64,000 bases of DNA from Bigelowiella natans CCMP2755 (taxonomy: Eukaryota; Cercozoa; Chlorarachniophyceae): the NCBI GenBank assembly GCA_000320545.1, contig ADNK01000023.1, forward strand, positions 78,160-142,159, given 5' to 3'. Position 1 is the stretch's first letter. The number at the start of each line of letters is the position of its first letter. Made by a program: the position numbers and the translations under genes. The notes beneath the pieces were generated by a model. It was not told the DNA's origin, did not search any database, and was given only the letters and a program-made list of their open reading frames with translations. Positions 12,343 through 25,308 of the stretch are shown here, piece by piece.

Positions 12343-13412
12343 ATGATGCTCCTCGACACCATTGTAGGATGGCTGCCCTTTGCCATTGGGGCCGTCCTGA
12401 TCTACATTCCGTTCCAGATTCACAGATTCTTTCGCATTCGTTCTTTCAAGTCAAAGGGCAAGACAGTGTATCCGATGAACATCGATGTCCCACCCTCACA
12501 CCCAATGCCCCCCTCATCGTTTCCCTTGTCAGGGTGATTACCGGAGGATCTCAGGGGATCGGAAAGTGCATTGCGGAGAAGTTTGTTGCGGACGGAGCAA
12601 ATGTTGTTATCATGGTAAAAGATATTTCAAAAAACTTGGACAAAAGCTGTAGCTGCGACCGACCCACCACACAAGAGAAAATCATTTCAGGCACGCACAG
12701 AGGCAAAGCTGAAGTTGGCTGTGGAAGAATTGAAGACTAAGGCAACGGGTACCACGATAGCATATCATTGTGATAGGGAAGATATACTTGAAAACACGAC
12801 AATACTACTACTCCAGGTGGCGATTCGCAAAAGATAGAGTACCGCAGCGTCGATGTCACAGATGTGAAAGCACTTAAGGAAACGATGGAAGGCCTGAAAC
12901 AGGCAAGTGAAATAAGAAGAAAGAGCAAAAGGAGATCTGTGAATACAATACCTTCCATGTGAAAAAGTATTTCTACCTGGAATCGCGACAAATTGTACTG
13001 CCGTTTGCTTTTTCCAACGCACATAAATTTGGTAATCTCTCCTCCCCCTCCAGATTGACGTTCTCATCATGTCGGCAGGGCAAGCTTTGCCAGGGTGGTC
13101 AATCAACAACAGTATTGATAATTTAACAAATTTGGCGGAATATCTGCATATTCACCTGCTACCGTAGTAATAGTAGCAGTACAAAGGCAGTCGGTGTCTC
13201 GTCAAGCATGAATGCATGCATGGAGTGACGGATAGGCAATATCGGCCAGGACAACACGTGTTTTCCCTTTCACTTATTCTATAGCTCTTCTTCTATTGTA
13301 GTTATTTTCTGGAGCAAGACCTCTCTATCTTCCGGAAGCAGATCGGTAAAAATCCACAAGGGGGGGAGGTAGGGTCAAGAAGCAGCAGCCTTATTGGTGC
13401 ATGTGTACGAGC

Positions 13413-13444
<32 letters not shown>

Positions 13445-13769
13445 ATTAGCGAGAATGCATTTGTTCCTTCCTGCTGAATTACAGTTATTTTGTTTTAGAG
13501 TTAAACTACTTTGGATCCCTCCATACTGCGAAGGTGTGTAGTAGCAATGTGTGCGTGCGTGCGTGTGTGTGGATGTCATTTGGAGAATGGTTCATGGAAG
13601 GATTATTTGGAGCGGCAAGTCCAAATCGTCATCATTATCATCATCATCATCATAATCTTGACTTGTCATCGGTTGATACAACATTACCGCTGCTTTTCTT
13701 CCGCTATTATGTCTTCACCACGGCACAACGGCTAGGTTGTTGCGCCAATGATGGTGGCTCGAGGAACCG

Positions 13770-13806
<37 letters not shown>

Positions 13807-14037
13807 TAGTATTCCTCCATGTCGTCGGTTTGTGGTCCATTTGCTGCTCTCATGCCAAGCTGCTCTTCTCGTGCAGGCCATATCGTATTCACCTCGTCCG
13901 CTGCCGCCTTCGCTCCTGTGATCGGATACTCGCAATACGCCCCGAGCAAGTCTACTTCTTCCTGCAACCTAACACTCATGATGATGGCAATGACGACGAT
14001 GATGATGATGATACTTCTTATTAAACGCTGAGACGTA

Positions 14038-14078
<41 letters not shown>

Positions 14079-14953
14079 CCACGGCGAATCGAAACAATAT
14101 CCATGCGCACACGCATTCTTCCTACTGTGTGTGATGTGTGTTTCTTCTTCTCCTCCCCCCTTCCCCCTCCTCCTCGTACTACATGCTAGGGCAGCTATCG
14201 GAGCATTGGCGGGGTGTCTAAGAAATGAACTCTCAGGGGCTGGAATCCGTATCAGCATCGCCCATCCCCCCGGTAGTGAAGTAAAGTGAGGATCAATGAT
14301 GATGATGATGATGATGATGAAGGCTGAATTAGTGAAAAACTGTTGTTCTCTCTGCGGCGGAGAGCATCACGCAAACGCTGCATGCCTTGTTTTTATGTGT
14401 ACCTTTACCTTTATATTCGGCGTGGTAGTGGTAGTAGTAGTAGTAGTAGTAGTAGAAGTAGCAGCAGCAGCAGTATTTGTAGTATTTGAATGTGTTAGTA
14501 CCGCTATACTGCTGCTGAAAATAATGATGATGATAGTGATGATGGTGGAGTGGTGATGGTGCGAGATCCCTCTTCCTACTTCTCAACTCACAATCTCATA
14601 ATATCATCGTCGTCGTTGTTTCTTCAGATACGGAAAGCCCTGGGTATGATTATGAAATGAAGATCAAGCCAAAGGAGTGTAAAGGTAATTAAAGTAGTAA
14701 ATAGCAGTGCTTCGTAGAAGCTGCATGAACCAGAGTCCATCGTAAAACTACACACACCCAAATAAATCATGTAGCCAACCAACATAGACCTCATTCTTGT
14801 TTTGTCATTAAAGAGTTATCCTCTTGGGCAGATGTGTACAAAGCTGAGGTAGTAGTAGTAGTAGTAGTAGTAGTAATAATAGTAGTTGTCGTAGCAGTAG
14901 CAGCAGCAGCAGCAGCAGCATCTCACACATTTTGCCAAAGTATTCCCTCTCCC

Positions 14954-14986
<33 letters not shown>

Positions 14987-15287
14987 ATGTGTGTGTGTGT
15001 TTGGGGGGGTGGGGGGATAGGGTTATTGTCATCAATGAACGACGCATTGACCCATCATCAACGATAATATTCATAACGATCATGCTGCGCTGTAACAACT
15101 AGGATGTGGCGAACGACATCGTCACGGGAATTAAGGTAGACTACCACCACCACCAGCAAGAAACGCCTTGAGAGAGAGAGAGAGAGAGAGAGAGACGTCT
15201 ACACATATATCGATGTTAATTTTATACATTCAGCCGCCATTATCATATAGAAGACTGGGTGCTAAGATGATAACACACTCTCTCTTC

Positions 15288-15326
<39 letters not shown>

Positions 15327-15979
15327 GTGTGTGTGTGTGTGTGTGTGTGTCTATTATTCATTGTTTGTTGCTGCTATCATCCCCTCCTCCTGCTACCTTG
15401 CTGTTGTCCCTCGTTCTCTCATTATTTTTCCATCGACTAGGCGGGTGACTATCATATAGCGACGTCCGATTTCCTTCTCAACCGTGTCGTGCAGGGTCTA
15501 GGGGCGGGGATTACCCCGAGGACGACGTAAAATACAGTTCTACATTCATCATGCACGCTGCTGCTGCTGCTGCTGTTCTTCACTTACTCAAAGAAAATAT
15601 GGTGGTGACAGCTTGCTCTCTTTGTATTCTCAGCTATTTGCTGGACCTTCTCCTAACGCCCATCTGGGCCATCGTGGCAGGTGAGATAGAACCACTTTGC
15701 ATGAGAGTAGCTAGCCGGGTTTTGGGGGAAGGGGGGGGGGGGGGGGTTGCTTTTCTTTTGCGACGTTCTTTTCGTATGACGTAATTATTATATCAGCAAA
15801 TACTTCGAGAGTAAGCTCATTACGCATGCCGTTGATGAAACACACACATCATACATAGATATAAATTTGTGAGTATCACATTGTTACGTACAGAGGTATT
15901 CCTTCACATTGAAGACTACTATGCGTACGGATATGGTCAGTCGCTTGTTAAGGGACTGAAGAAAGAAAAGAATCTTTGA
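12343..15979 (+). CDS. 3-ketodihydrosphingosine reductase (KDSR/Tsc10 type)
   Basis: NADPH-dependent reduction of 3-ketosphinganine to sphinganine at the ER membrane, second step of sphingolipid synthesis. Sixteen exons give 328 residues, close to human KDSR: 12343-12467, 12533-12614, 12691-12748, 12817-12902, 13054-13094, 13302-13345, 13499-13533, 13736-13769, 13877-13949, 14190-14272, 14628-14684, 14832-14848, 15103-15135, 15441-15526, 15634-15680, 15894-15979. Visible: N-terminal membrane helix, Rossmann loop VVITGGSQGIG, SVDVTD, catalytic Ser (FTSSAA), Tyr-x-x-x-Lys (YAPSK), the KDSR motif AHPPDTESPG, and a C-terminal hydrophobic hairpin (YLLDLLLTPIWAIVAG). The usual N(C)AG motif reads MSAG. 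The intron after 12902 has a GC donor. Exon 12 is only 17 bp. Introns hold (GTA)n, (CT)n, (GT)n, (TA)n and (ATG)n tracts. Confidence 0.95.
12903..13053 (+). other. GC-AG intron in the KDSR-type gene
   Basis: Exon 4 ends CTGAAACAG and the intron begins GCAAGT, the classical strong GC donor context (CAG|GCAAGT). It ends in a pyrimidine run plus CAG at 13051-13053. Using it keeps frame into IDVLIMSAG; no GT donor nearby does so. Confidence 0.8.
13770..13811 (+). repeat. (GTA)n array starting at a 5' splice site
   Basis: The donor of KDSR-gene intron 8 (exon ends GGAACCG) is the first unit of a GTA/AGT trinucleotide array. Every unit offers another GT. A similar array starts at the intron 12 donor (14849-14876). 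Confidence 0.8.
14040..14076. repeat. (TA)n microsatellite in KDSR-gene intron 9
   Basis: Pure TA dinucleotide run of about 37 bp. Further simple repeats in the same gene: (ATG)n 14297-14320, (GTA)n 14425-14458, (CT)n 14942-14987, (GA)n 15171-15195, (CT)n-(GT)n 15292-15351 and a G run near 15732-15747. Confidence 0.85.
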
Positions 15980-17035
15980 AGATATTAGCTTATACGACGA
16001 CACGTCATAGCATTTATGTATACATTTTTTCTACATATCATTTATATATAATATTTGTGATCGAATGATGCGCGGTGCGGTGTAGCTATATAGCTATGTA
16101 CATAACGTCTAACGTACGCGGTGGGCGGCATATATCACATCGTCAGTCAATCCACAACGCTCATCAGCATGTAATGATGAGTTATATCTAGCAGATGTAA
16201 AGATAATTAAACATCTATGCATTACGATAATGCTGTTGCATCGCATCGATCGATCATGCACCAAGAGTATACCAATGTGCATGTGCGTGCGCGCTTTGCT
16301 ACATGCACGCCGCAAGAACATGCTGGAACATAGTTGTCATCTGAATTAAATGGTTCATTCAAAGAATCGAAGTTTTGTTGTTGAGCATCGAAGTGCAAAT
16401 AGATATATGACATAAGACAGGTGTAGCATGGCCATGGGTGCTGCATGGTCATGTACGTGCAGCGGTCTGTCGATCACAATGAACAGGCAAGACGGATGTA
16501 AAGAAGTGATTAAATATTTTCGATGGTCATCCTAACGTAGTTCTGCAGAGCATAATAGACATAGTAATTCTATATATATAACATTACGTGGTGTCTATCA
16601 TATACGTGGTGTCTATAATGAGCAGCGTTGACAAAATACAGCGGCAAAGAATGTCATGTAAACCCCGAGGAAAGTAAACCCAATTTACAAACCGAAAATA
16701 ACCAAAAAGTATCGGAAAAGAAATTAACCAATCTCACGGTAAGGAATAGGTATACCCAATAAAAATCACGATTGGCGCCATTATACTACACTGTGGACTA
16801 CACCACATTATGCATGCATGTGACGCTACATGTGCGTGTGTACATGTATGTCACGATTTGTGTTCACATGTATGCATGCGAGATGCATATCTAGATGTCT
16901 ACACGACGCAGAGATGTCATTCATCGCATGTTGATTTTTATGTTGTATGTAATCAAGTCGAAACTGAATGAGCGCCAAGTCAAGGCGTGCATGCCTTCTT
17001 GTCTTCCGACTTGATCTTCTGTCTCAAGCTGGCTA
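15980..17035. other. Convergent spacer 3
   Basis: Between the KDSR-type and K+-channel-like 3' ends. Rich in palindromic words (TAGCTATATAGCTA, GCATGCATG, TCGATCGATC, ACATGTATGT). It contains a copy of a dispersed repeat at about 16484-16546 with core TCATCCTAACGTAG, and a related AGATGTAAAGATAATTAAA stretch near 16193. No coding exon is seen. Confidence 0.6.
16484..16546. repeat. Dispersed spacer repeat, copy A
   Basis: Begins AGACGGATGTAA, continues GTGATTAAATATTTT and ends TCATCCTAACGTAGTTCTGCA. The same order of blocks occurs twice at 31866-32060. Confidence 0.5.
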
Positions 17036-17904
17036 CTACACGTAATTTGCCTTTCCCGTTTCAACGTTGCTGCTGGTGTCGGTCTTCTGAACTAGGAATT
17101 TGGTATCTGATGGTGGATTCTCCCGGACAACCGCCGGCCGTTCAAATGTCATTCTATCAAACTTCTGCAATGATGGGCTCGACGACGAATGGGCCAAGGG
17201 CGGATGCGAATCCGATTCCTCAAGGTGATTAAGGTGATTGGATAATTTTCGCTTTACATCAATACAGGTTGGTGCGTTCCGCCGCTTTATATCGCTTGGA
17301 TCCAGGCCGAGCGAGTGCAATCTCTTGCGGTGCTTGATGCGAACCTCGGTCATGCACTCAAGGAAGGCCTCTCGCTGCTTGCTGCCATCTCTTCCCACTT
17401 TCTCGATCAGCGCACGGAAAGCCTGCAGCTCCACCTCTACCTGCGATTCATCCTCCAACCAGTTTATGGAACTCGGAAGCAACTCTTTGATCGCAAGCAG
17501 GAACTACGAGGGGTGGGGGGAGGAAAAGAAGCTCTAATCATTAATGAAAGCCCAGAAGACACAGAATTAGATGTAGGCAGACTCCCGCAAAAAACATTGA
17601 TAAATTGTTCCACGACAGGGTCAACAACTCCCAACGACGGGCATGCAATTTCTTCAGTTTTCGGCCCCGTCGTAGAACAAAAAAATCGTAGCTGTGGAGA
17701 AGAAGAACACCGTTTCAATGCTAGGGAAAGGTTGTTTTTGGTTTAGTTTCGCAGGCAAATTTGCTCGTCAGGCATCTTGTTTCTCCCATGACGCCTCTAT
17801 CTACTCCCTTACCCCCCCCGGGGAGGAGGAGGAGGAGGAGGAAGAGAAAAGTCATAGGATATAGTACAGATAGTTGCCGTAACACTTACTAGAACAATAG
17901 TACT

Positions 17905-17965
<61 letters not shown>

Positions 17966-20070
17966 AAAGCTTTGTTGTGTATGATGCCCTCCCCCTTCGG
18001 TACGATATCAAGTCTCTATTAGGACGTCTCCCACATCAGTTAGGCCTTAAATTAGACTATTATGAAGCACCTTTTCACGTCTGACTCTGTAGGAGGAGAC
18101 ATCCTTAATCTCGTTGCCATTCACATCGAGATTCGAACATATATGTTTCGCGAGGGTTCTTATGATCTCAGCGGCCTAGGGATAGGATAAAGCGGGGAAA
18201 GCAGCAGATCAACAACATAGGGAAAGTGAAACCATGACCAGAATTAGAGACCAATGCAACGGGAGAAAGACAGAAAGAGCTGCAAAAATGCACCAGCAAT
18301 ATGCGCATGATACGTCCACAGCGGGCACGTATAGCTTACAAACCTCATCAAACGTTTGGATCTTGAATTTCGACGTGTCACAGAAGATTTTTTCCCATTC
18401 TTTTCTCCTTTTAGCTATTTTTTGCACATCAAATGAGAGGAACAACGAGAAGATAGAATGGTTAATGGAATGAGTGAAGCGGGAGAGTGAACAAGACAAT
18501 AAGGGTTGCTGCCGTCATTATATTAATTGTCGTTATGGCCAAAGGGATAACGAAGTAAATTTTAGGTCGTGTTGTTGTTGTTGATGATGAGGAATGGTCT
18601 CTACAATTTCCTTTAAATATATCTCTACATCGAATAACTACGACTTCTTACTGCTTGTGGGGGGTATGAATGCCCTTCTCGTGTATCGGACTAGCTCCTT
18701 CACCTGGAAAAGATGAAAGATAAAAGTGAAGAAAGTCATCGATCTTGTTCCCGAATACGGCAGTCCTGTCGGACGCTTTTGGATGGTGGAACGTATTGAA
18801 AATTACAGGAACAATAATCACAGATCTCATGCCGCTACTATATACAATACGTACATCGACATCGAAGCTTTCGTTCTTGTCCATTTTCGCCATCATGTTA
18901 AAGGCAAGCAGCTCCACCCTGACGATGGAACAAATATTTTAACATGTACGTAAAGACATTGGAAGCATCATCATTTCCCCTCTCGTCATTCTTCCCACTA
19001 CCACCACCACCACCAACTGAACATTTCCTACATATATGGTTATCTGCACGCAGTGTAATCTATTCTCCCTATGCTGCCACTTTTACTATGTTTTGGTCGT
19101 CGTTCAACGAAGATAATAGCGTTCAAAACACAAGCGACTTTTGTCCTCAGGCAGAACCAGAAATGGTGCCGTGTGGGGAAAATCGTCTGCGTTTTCTTTG
19201 AACCCTCTGCGATTGCGACACTCTAAATATTTATTTTTCCACACTCCGTACATGTCAAAAGTGCCGTCTCCGTTTATATCGATGGTTTTAAACGTTTCGC
19301 GGATCTCCGCAATCTCCCTCACATCGGTCTGATTGTTTGTTTTTGACGAATTTATTCTCTCTATGAATGTGTTTCATCGGAAAATACACTCAAAAACTGA
19401 TTTCAGGCACGCGGCGCAAACACGAAACAGTCTCTTTGTTTCTAGGACAGCATTGATACGAGCTCGGTCGTTCAATTCATCGTCCCGTGGCGCACAGTTG
19501 AGCATTATGTTTGTTCTGTCGTCGGGACATCCATGGCGCTTTAGTATTAATTATATTGCTCTGCTGCTGGACCTCGAATCTCCGCTCAAGGTATTTCTTA
19601 CTACTCACGAACGGTACTATCATTGTTACCTTTCCTAGCCTGATCAAGCTCATTTGCAAATAGGCGGGCCAGTCGAGCGGTTGCTCGTCTAATTGCGTGT
19701 ACAGGCGAGTCATCTCTTCCTCGGCAGTCTAAGCAACGAAACATCTTATCTCCACGCAGTATTGATTGTTTCATCCATTAACATACGAATGAATAAATCT
19801 CTACGCATTGGTGTATGTTGTGTGCTTTTTGGTGCTTCGGAAAGGTCAGTTTTTTTAGCAATAATATAAGGGTCGTGCCTTAACGTCGGTGTCCTCTTTG
19901 TACCGACTCTTCGCTTTTTTAAGAGGTACTAAAACTCCGTTCCATTTCTCCTTCTTCTTCTCAGTGAACTCTTTCTGTAGCCTTCTAGACAAGGATATGG
20001 CGGCCTTGAACTCACGTGCTACGATGATGCAAGTAAACACACGCACACGCACACGCATACACAGTGGTTA

Positions 20071-20133
<63 letters not shown>

Positions 20134-22852
20134 TTCCACATGCACGAATGATTTCCACGCCACAACATACTTGATCACACGAAGTACGAGTACACAAATT
20201 GCTGTGTATTAGGAAAATAAGAGACACTCAAAAACCTGTTTGCGCTTTTCGGAGCTCTTGCTCGGCTCTCGCTTGGAATGCATCGCCAACAAATCCGGCC
20301 GCAAAAGCCCCCTATCATCAACGATCATCGCTTCAATGACATGCCGATAGGACGAGGTGCGGCGATTATCTTTACTGGCTAATCTTCCACACAAGTACTG
20401 TCTTCCTCCAATTATTATTTTCATAAAGTGTGTCGATAGTGCCGAAGAATCACCAGCAATCTCCGACAATTTGCGACATACTTAACTTTTCATCATGTGT
20501 CTCGCATTTTTCTTTTTGGACTAGATGGTAAAATGAACTGAGTGCGCGATTGGTATTTGTTTTGCAAAATCACTCATCTGAAGCGGACACATCCTGCTAC
20601 GATCCAGAAGTTTAAAAACGTTTGTTGTGTGCTTAGAATTCGAATTGGTTGTCACACCAGCATCGCAGCATAAAATGGTATTCCAAAGAGAAGCCAGAAC
20701 CCCTGCAAGGACAACACCAATAGCACGCAAGGAATGGCCGGTTGAGAATAAATTATATTGATGGCATTTTATATGCTGTGAATACTGTACTCCGCCTGCA
20801 AATAATCTCTCTCTCTCCCTCTCCCTCTCATTCTCTCCTTGTTCTTTACCAGAACGACGAAATACCAGCTCTCGAGCTTTTCATTATCAATGCTGGAAGG
20901 AGGAAAGCAACAAGACGACAACAAACAAGGATGGAAAAGAGAGCAGCGAAAACGAGTACATCATTTCAGGGCGGAACACTCATGATGCTCCAAATTATGC
21001 TTGGTGCTGTCGCTTAATTGATATAAGATAGGGGACGGCTCTCTAGGGTTGGAAGCGGTAGCTTGTTGGTAAAACCTTGGAGCTTGCAATCCGCCTGTAG
21101 AAAGAGCGGTCACAGCGAAATACAGGCTCTGAATGAAGCTGTACTTCTCATGGAGGAGTCCCAATAATATTCCAATCAAGAGCCATAGAAAAAAGAAAAC
21201 CGCTGCCAAATGAAGGTTTGCGAAGAAACAAGACAAAGAATTTGACGGTAAGCTCGAAAGTTTTAACAACTGCAGTATATGAAGGTGTTATTATTTTACA
21301 TATCATAAAGGTGTAAGAGTTCTTTTTCTTCCAAAGCTGGGCTCTCAGATAATACTTCTCCACCCAATTATCTTTTTTCTCTATTTCCTGAGGAGGAGGG
21401 GCAAAGAAATGGTGCTGAGCATTTGGATCTGTGATGAACACTGACATAACACCAATAGGATGCTGCTTCTACGCTTTGCTAAGAAAGTTGGATGAACCAA
21501 ACAAAGCTCTCCCTTCAATGTGATTTCATTCAATAATACAGGGAGGTTTCGATCACAAGGTTTTTACGATTACTTCCTACACCATCCGAATCTTCTTCTT
21601 CTCCTTCTATTTCCTCGTTGTTACTGCTATCGTCCTTTGGTACTTCTCGTACCTTAACTTTCATTGCTACGAATACTACTCTCTCTGCAACGACAGCAAG
21701 AAATGACAGCCAATCAAGCTACTGCTGAAAGGAGACCTTCAATATGTCTTCCTCCAGCTCATCTTCGTACCACTCCTGTCGACTGGTCATGACTTTATCG
21801 ATTACTACATCACAACAACAAAGCAGCGGTGTGGTGAGAAACTGCTCAACTAGGCTAACGAGAGGAGAAGATGGCATTTCCTAAATATTAGTGTAGAAGC
21901 GATCACAAGCGCAGGAGTACATCAGTACATAAGTGAGGAATTTAATTGATTTTTTGTTTGGTTCAATCATTAGGTTATGCACATATAACTATCGTTGTCA
22001 CATTCTGACGTGCAAAATTCACCATACCAACTGATAGAATGTAGCCGACAAAGCTGCTTCCGACCAGCACGTGGAATACTGTGTAACCTCTCGTCTCATC
22101 GTCATCTTCATATAGCGCACCGAATCTGCAAAACACCAAATCAACAATCACTTCACGCTCCCTCGTTTACCATAGACTTCCACACTACAGATTACACATA
22201 AGAACTACTTCCCATTAACATTGTTGCTTATGATCCTCATCGGTATACATCGACGACTTCGTCGTAACCTAACATTGTTACATACCCAACAGATAGCCCT
22301 GCCTGTACTGCGTAGTAGAAGGAGACGGAATACGACCAGTTGTAGTAGAAGTGGTACAACATAGTACCAGCACACAGCCATATCACCAATGTCGTCGTGA
22401 GATATATTGCGCATCTATTTTTGTAGGTCGCGCGCTGAGAAATTGGGGGGAGGAGGGAGTTTCTCACTTACAATGTCAACACTGAAATAGATCGAGTGTA
22501 ACGGAAACAAAGTGCCATAACAAAACTCCTGCTAGCATGATTTCAGCAATGCTCACTTAATCCGCACAGTTAGCAGTAAAATAATTCACGAGGTTACCCA
22601 GGTCTGCCCGAGGCACTGTTCAATGTCCTCGAGATCAATCATGAACATGTCATCAATTTCCTGTTTCTCCTTTTCGTCTTTCTCCTTTTCGCCTTTCTCC
22701 TTTCCCTCTTTCTCAGACATTTCGACCGCCTCAGGTCTGTTGGCCTTTTCATCACCCCTTACACTCTGGAGCATACCCTTAACTGTATCCATGCAGATCG
22801 GCTGAGGCTTGTAGGCGTCCTCATCATCCCTCGCACTTACGCTGTAGCGCAT
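17036..22852 (-). CDS. EF-hand two-pore K+ channel-like protein
   Basis: Predicted tandem-pore cation channel gated by calcium, 791 residues from 20 exons: 22598-22852, 22472-22528, about 22287-22434, 22023-22125, 21737-21880, 21581-21682, 21300-21387, 21076-21202, 20850-20892, 20658-20702, 20236-20311, 19885-20018, 19630-19728, 19422-19538, 19252-19328, 18855-18918, 18652-18703, 18344-18414, 18071-18175, 17036-17503. Order: charged N-terminus (EKEGKEKGEKEKDEK), TM1, pore 1 with filter GLSVGFG, TM2, Cys-rich linker (LLCCCD), TM3, pore 2 reading TALSTGGLQAPS, TM4 (FWLLFGIPFYAAML), then cytosolic EF-hands. One is canonical (DINGDGTFDMVE); two are degenerate (DKNESFDVDVKE, DVNGNEIKDV). Pore 1 resembles K+ filters; pore 2 does not. 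The start at 22852 is the first in-frame ATG; an extra upstream exon is possible (see 23187-23405). Confidence 0.85.
17905..17962. repeat. (CA)n-(GA)n compound microsatellite
   Basis: Lies in the last intron of the channel-like gene. A CA run passes directly into a GA run of similar length. A further (CA)n-(TA)n compound tract in the same gene lies at about 20070-20130. Confidence 0.85.
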
Positions 22853-23782
22853 GAACCTTAGCTTTCCTTCTGAGAAGTGACAACTGATTTTTCCTGCTCC
22901 TACAGTCGCGTCGTAGATCTACGTCAGATCTACTTCCCTACCCCCCACAGCGGAGTCGCGGAGTCGGTTAAAAAGTATCCCAACACACGATAATGCATTT
23001 CCTCCAGACGTTTTCTTACCCGAAGCTGTGTATTTCGGTTGTCTCAGGGACAAAATCGGGGTACTTCCCAATTAGACGGGGACAACAATTTGCGAACACA
23101 TGCACATCTTCTGGGAATTCCCCTTTGATTTATGACACATCGATGGAGAAAACAACTCAGACCAGAAACCGCATGCCGTTTCTTACATCCATGAGATAAT
23201 CGTTGTCGCACCTTAGAAATTCGCCTGCTGGAACCGAGCAGTTCGAAACGACCTCGCCATCCCCTGCAGTCTCTCTCTCGGGCTGCACGGCGGCCGTGGA
23301 AAACAAAGAAGGTTGGCACTTCGTTGCCCCCCTCCTATTCCAGGTGCCGCGAGGGGGGCTTGAAATCCAGTGTGGAATATGTACATATTCCTGAATCGTC
23401 ATCACTTCATGTTACCCCCCTTCTCCTCCTTTTTACAAGCCCGGGCATGTACGGCGCTTGATGACTGCTTCATCACTGTTCACTCATTGAGCATCTTCTG
23501 ACATGTCTCCCCTTACGTCCTCCCTCTCCCACTTCCACAAAGTAGCTATTTTTGATGACTGATAATGCTGGCCTCTACGGGTTTTCTGAGAACATTGTCG
23601 TACGGTCTCATGGGAGAGAGTCGCCGTGGTACGCGGAGCCCCACGCCTCGCACTACAAGCACCACCGTAGGAAACAGATCCGTACCCTTTCCGCCCAGGC
23701 AATGAAGGTATTCTAACAACTCGGCTTTGTAGCTCTTCTCCGTCCTTTTGTCTTCCTCCTTTCCTCCTCTCCTCCTCTCTCT

Positions 23783-23820
<38 letters not shown>

Positions 23821-23907
23821 CTTTCTTCATGCATTATCCTGACTGGCTTCATTTCTCCTTGTTGCGCCTCCTCTTCTCACATTCACCAACTACAGACGAC
23901 TGCTTTA
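22853..23907. other. Divergent spacer between channel-like gene and unknown gene
   Basis: About 1 kb between two start codons. It contains a possible extra 5' exon of the channel-like gene (23187-23405, -), a (CT)n tract at 23776-23814, and a short segment (22865-22890) flanked by TTCTCAG and GTAAGTGC that could be an alternative first-exon join. Confidence 0.45.
23187..23405 (-). other. Candidate upstream exon of the channel-like gene
   Basis: Open on the minus strand for about 73 codons, ending EFLRCDNDYLMD directly before a consensus donor (GTAAGAA). Its phase does not join cleanly to the exon at 22598-22852, so I keep it only as a candidate. Confidence 0.3.
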
Positions 23908-24089
23908 ATGACGCAAGGGACGCACAAGCCTCCATGGTGCGGATCACAGAGGCCGGTTTCTGTCTTCGAAGGAAACGAATTCCACGTTCACAACTCCCTC
24001 TACGATAATGGATATCTTGGCCAAAAGACCAAAGCAGAAGGCATCCATACCAAGGTAGTATCCAACTCTCTTCCTCCTCCCTCCTCTCT

Positions 24090-24183
<94 letters not shown>

Positions 24184-24560
24184 ATTTGTATAAATTCCGT
24201 TTGCTGGAAGGGGGGTATGACGTGCATATTTGTAAGAGCAAAAGTGCTGTTTTGTACCTGAACGATATCGGAACATGTTAATTAGTGGGTTCACTACGTT
24301 CTTGAATCGCACATGTTAATGCATTAAATTCAGGAGATTAACATTATGTACACAGTTCTGATTATTTTAATGGTGGCGAATGATACTACGGAAAAACAGG
24401 CCAAGAGGGGTACCCATCTTTTGACGTTGAGGTCGAGGTTGGACCCAGGATCTCACCAAGATGAGTCACGCACACGTAGCAACAGCAGTAGTCCTACAGA
24501 AGCTTCTTCAAAACGTTCGAAAGGAGTCGACCCGGTGATAAGAATGACATACATATGCAC

Positions 24561-24600
<40 letters not shown>

Positions 24601-25265
24601 CATCCACTCCAAAACAGCTAGCTTTTGATGTTTCATGGATACTCACACACCCCTCCTCACAAGCGACCACCTCCCCTCCTCGTGCAGGTCCTTTTGGACA
24701 CAATAAGGAGTTATCGCCGACATTTAGCCCAGGATCCATATAGTAAGAGAAAATGATGATGATGATGATGATAATGGTGATGATGATGATGATGATGCGG
24801 CGAGGAGATCAAAACGTTAAGATTAAAGAGGTATGTAGACACTGGGTCTCGGCTTTTCGCGCTCGATGATATGAATGTGCGGGTGGTGTGTATGTGTGTA
24901 TGTGTGTATGTGTGTGCGTGTGTAGACATGATACATTGGATGTCTAAACATCCATTGGATCGAACGAACCCGCAGATGTCTTTACATCTCGCCTTCTTCT
25001 TCGAGATGGATGCTTTGCCGTAGTAGATTGCCATCACAACTACTCTTCTTTCTTCCCCTCCCTCCCTCCGTCAAATGCCAATCACACAACAGTGAACCAC
25101 GGACGCTACCAGATGACGGACATCGATCCCCGGGCTCTCGACGGCACACTTCCCCCGAAGAAGCATAGGAGGGGCAGCCCAGCACGCGGCTCGGGAAGAA
25201 CGGCGACGGCAAAGGGATTAGTCCAAGTCTCGTCTAATGATCTGGTGAGTGTGAGTTATGTGCAT

Positions 25266-25308
<43 letters not shown>

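Noticed and set aside
24000-24312. Several long open frames through (CT)n/(GA)n tracts, here and at 11760, 27740, 29204, 32894, 59315, 62076 and elsewhere
   Set aside because: Dinucleotide repeats are open in most frames and yield poly(Leu-Ser), poly(Arg-Glu) and similar; no real coding signal.
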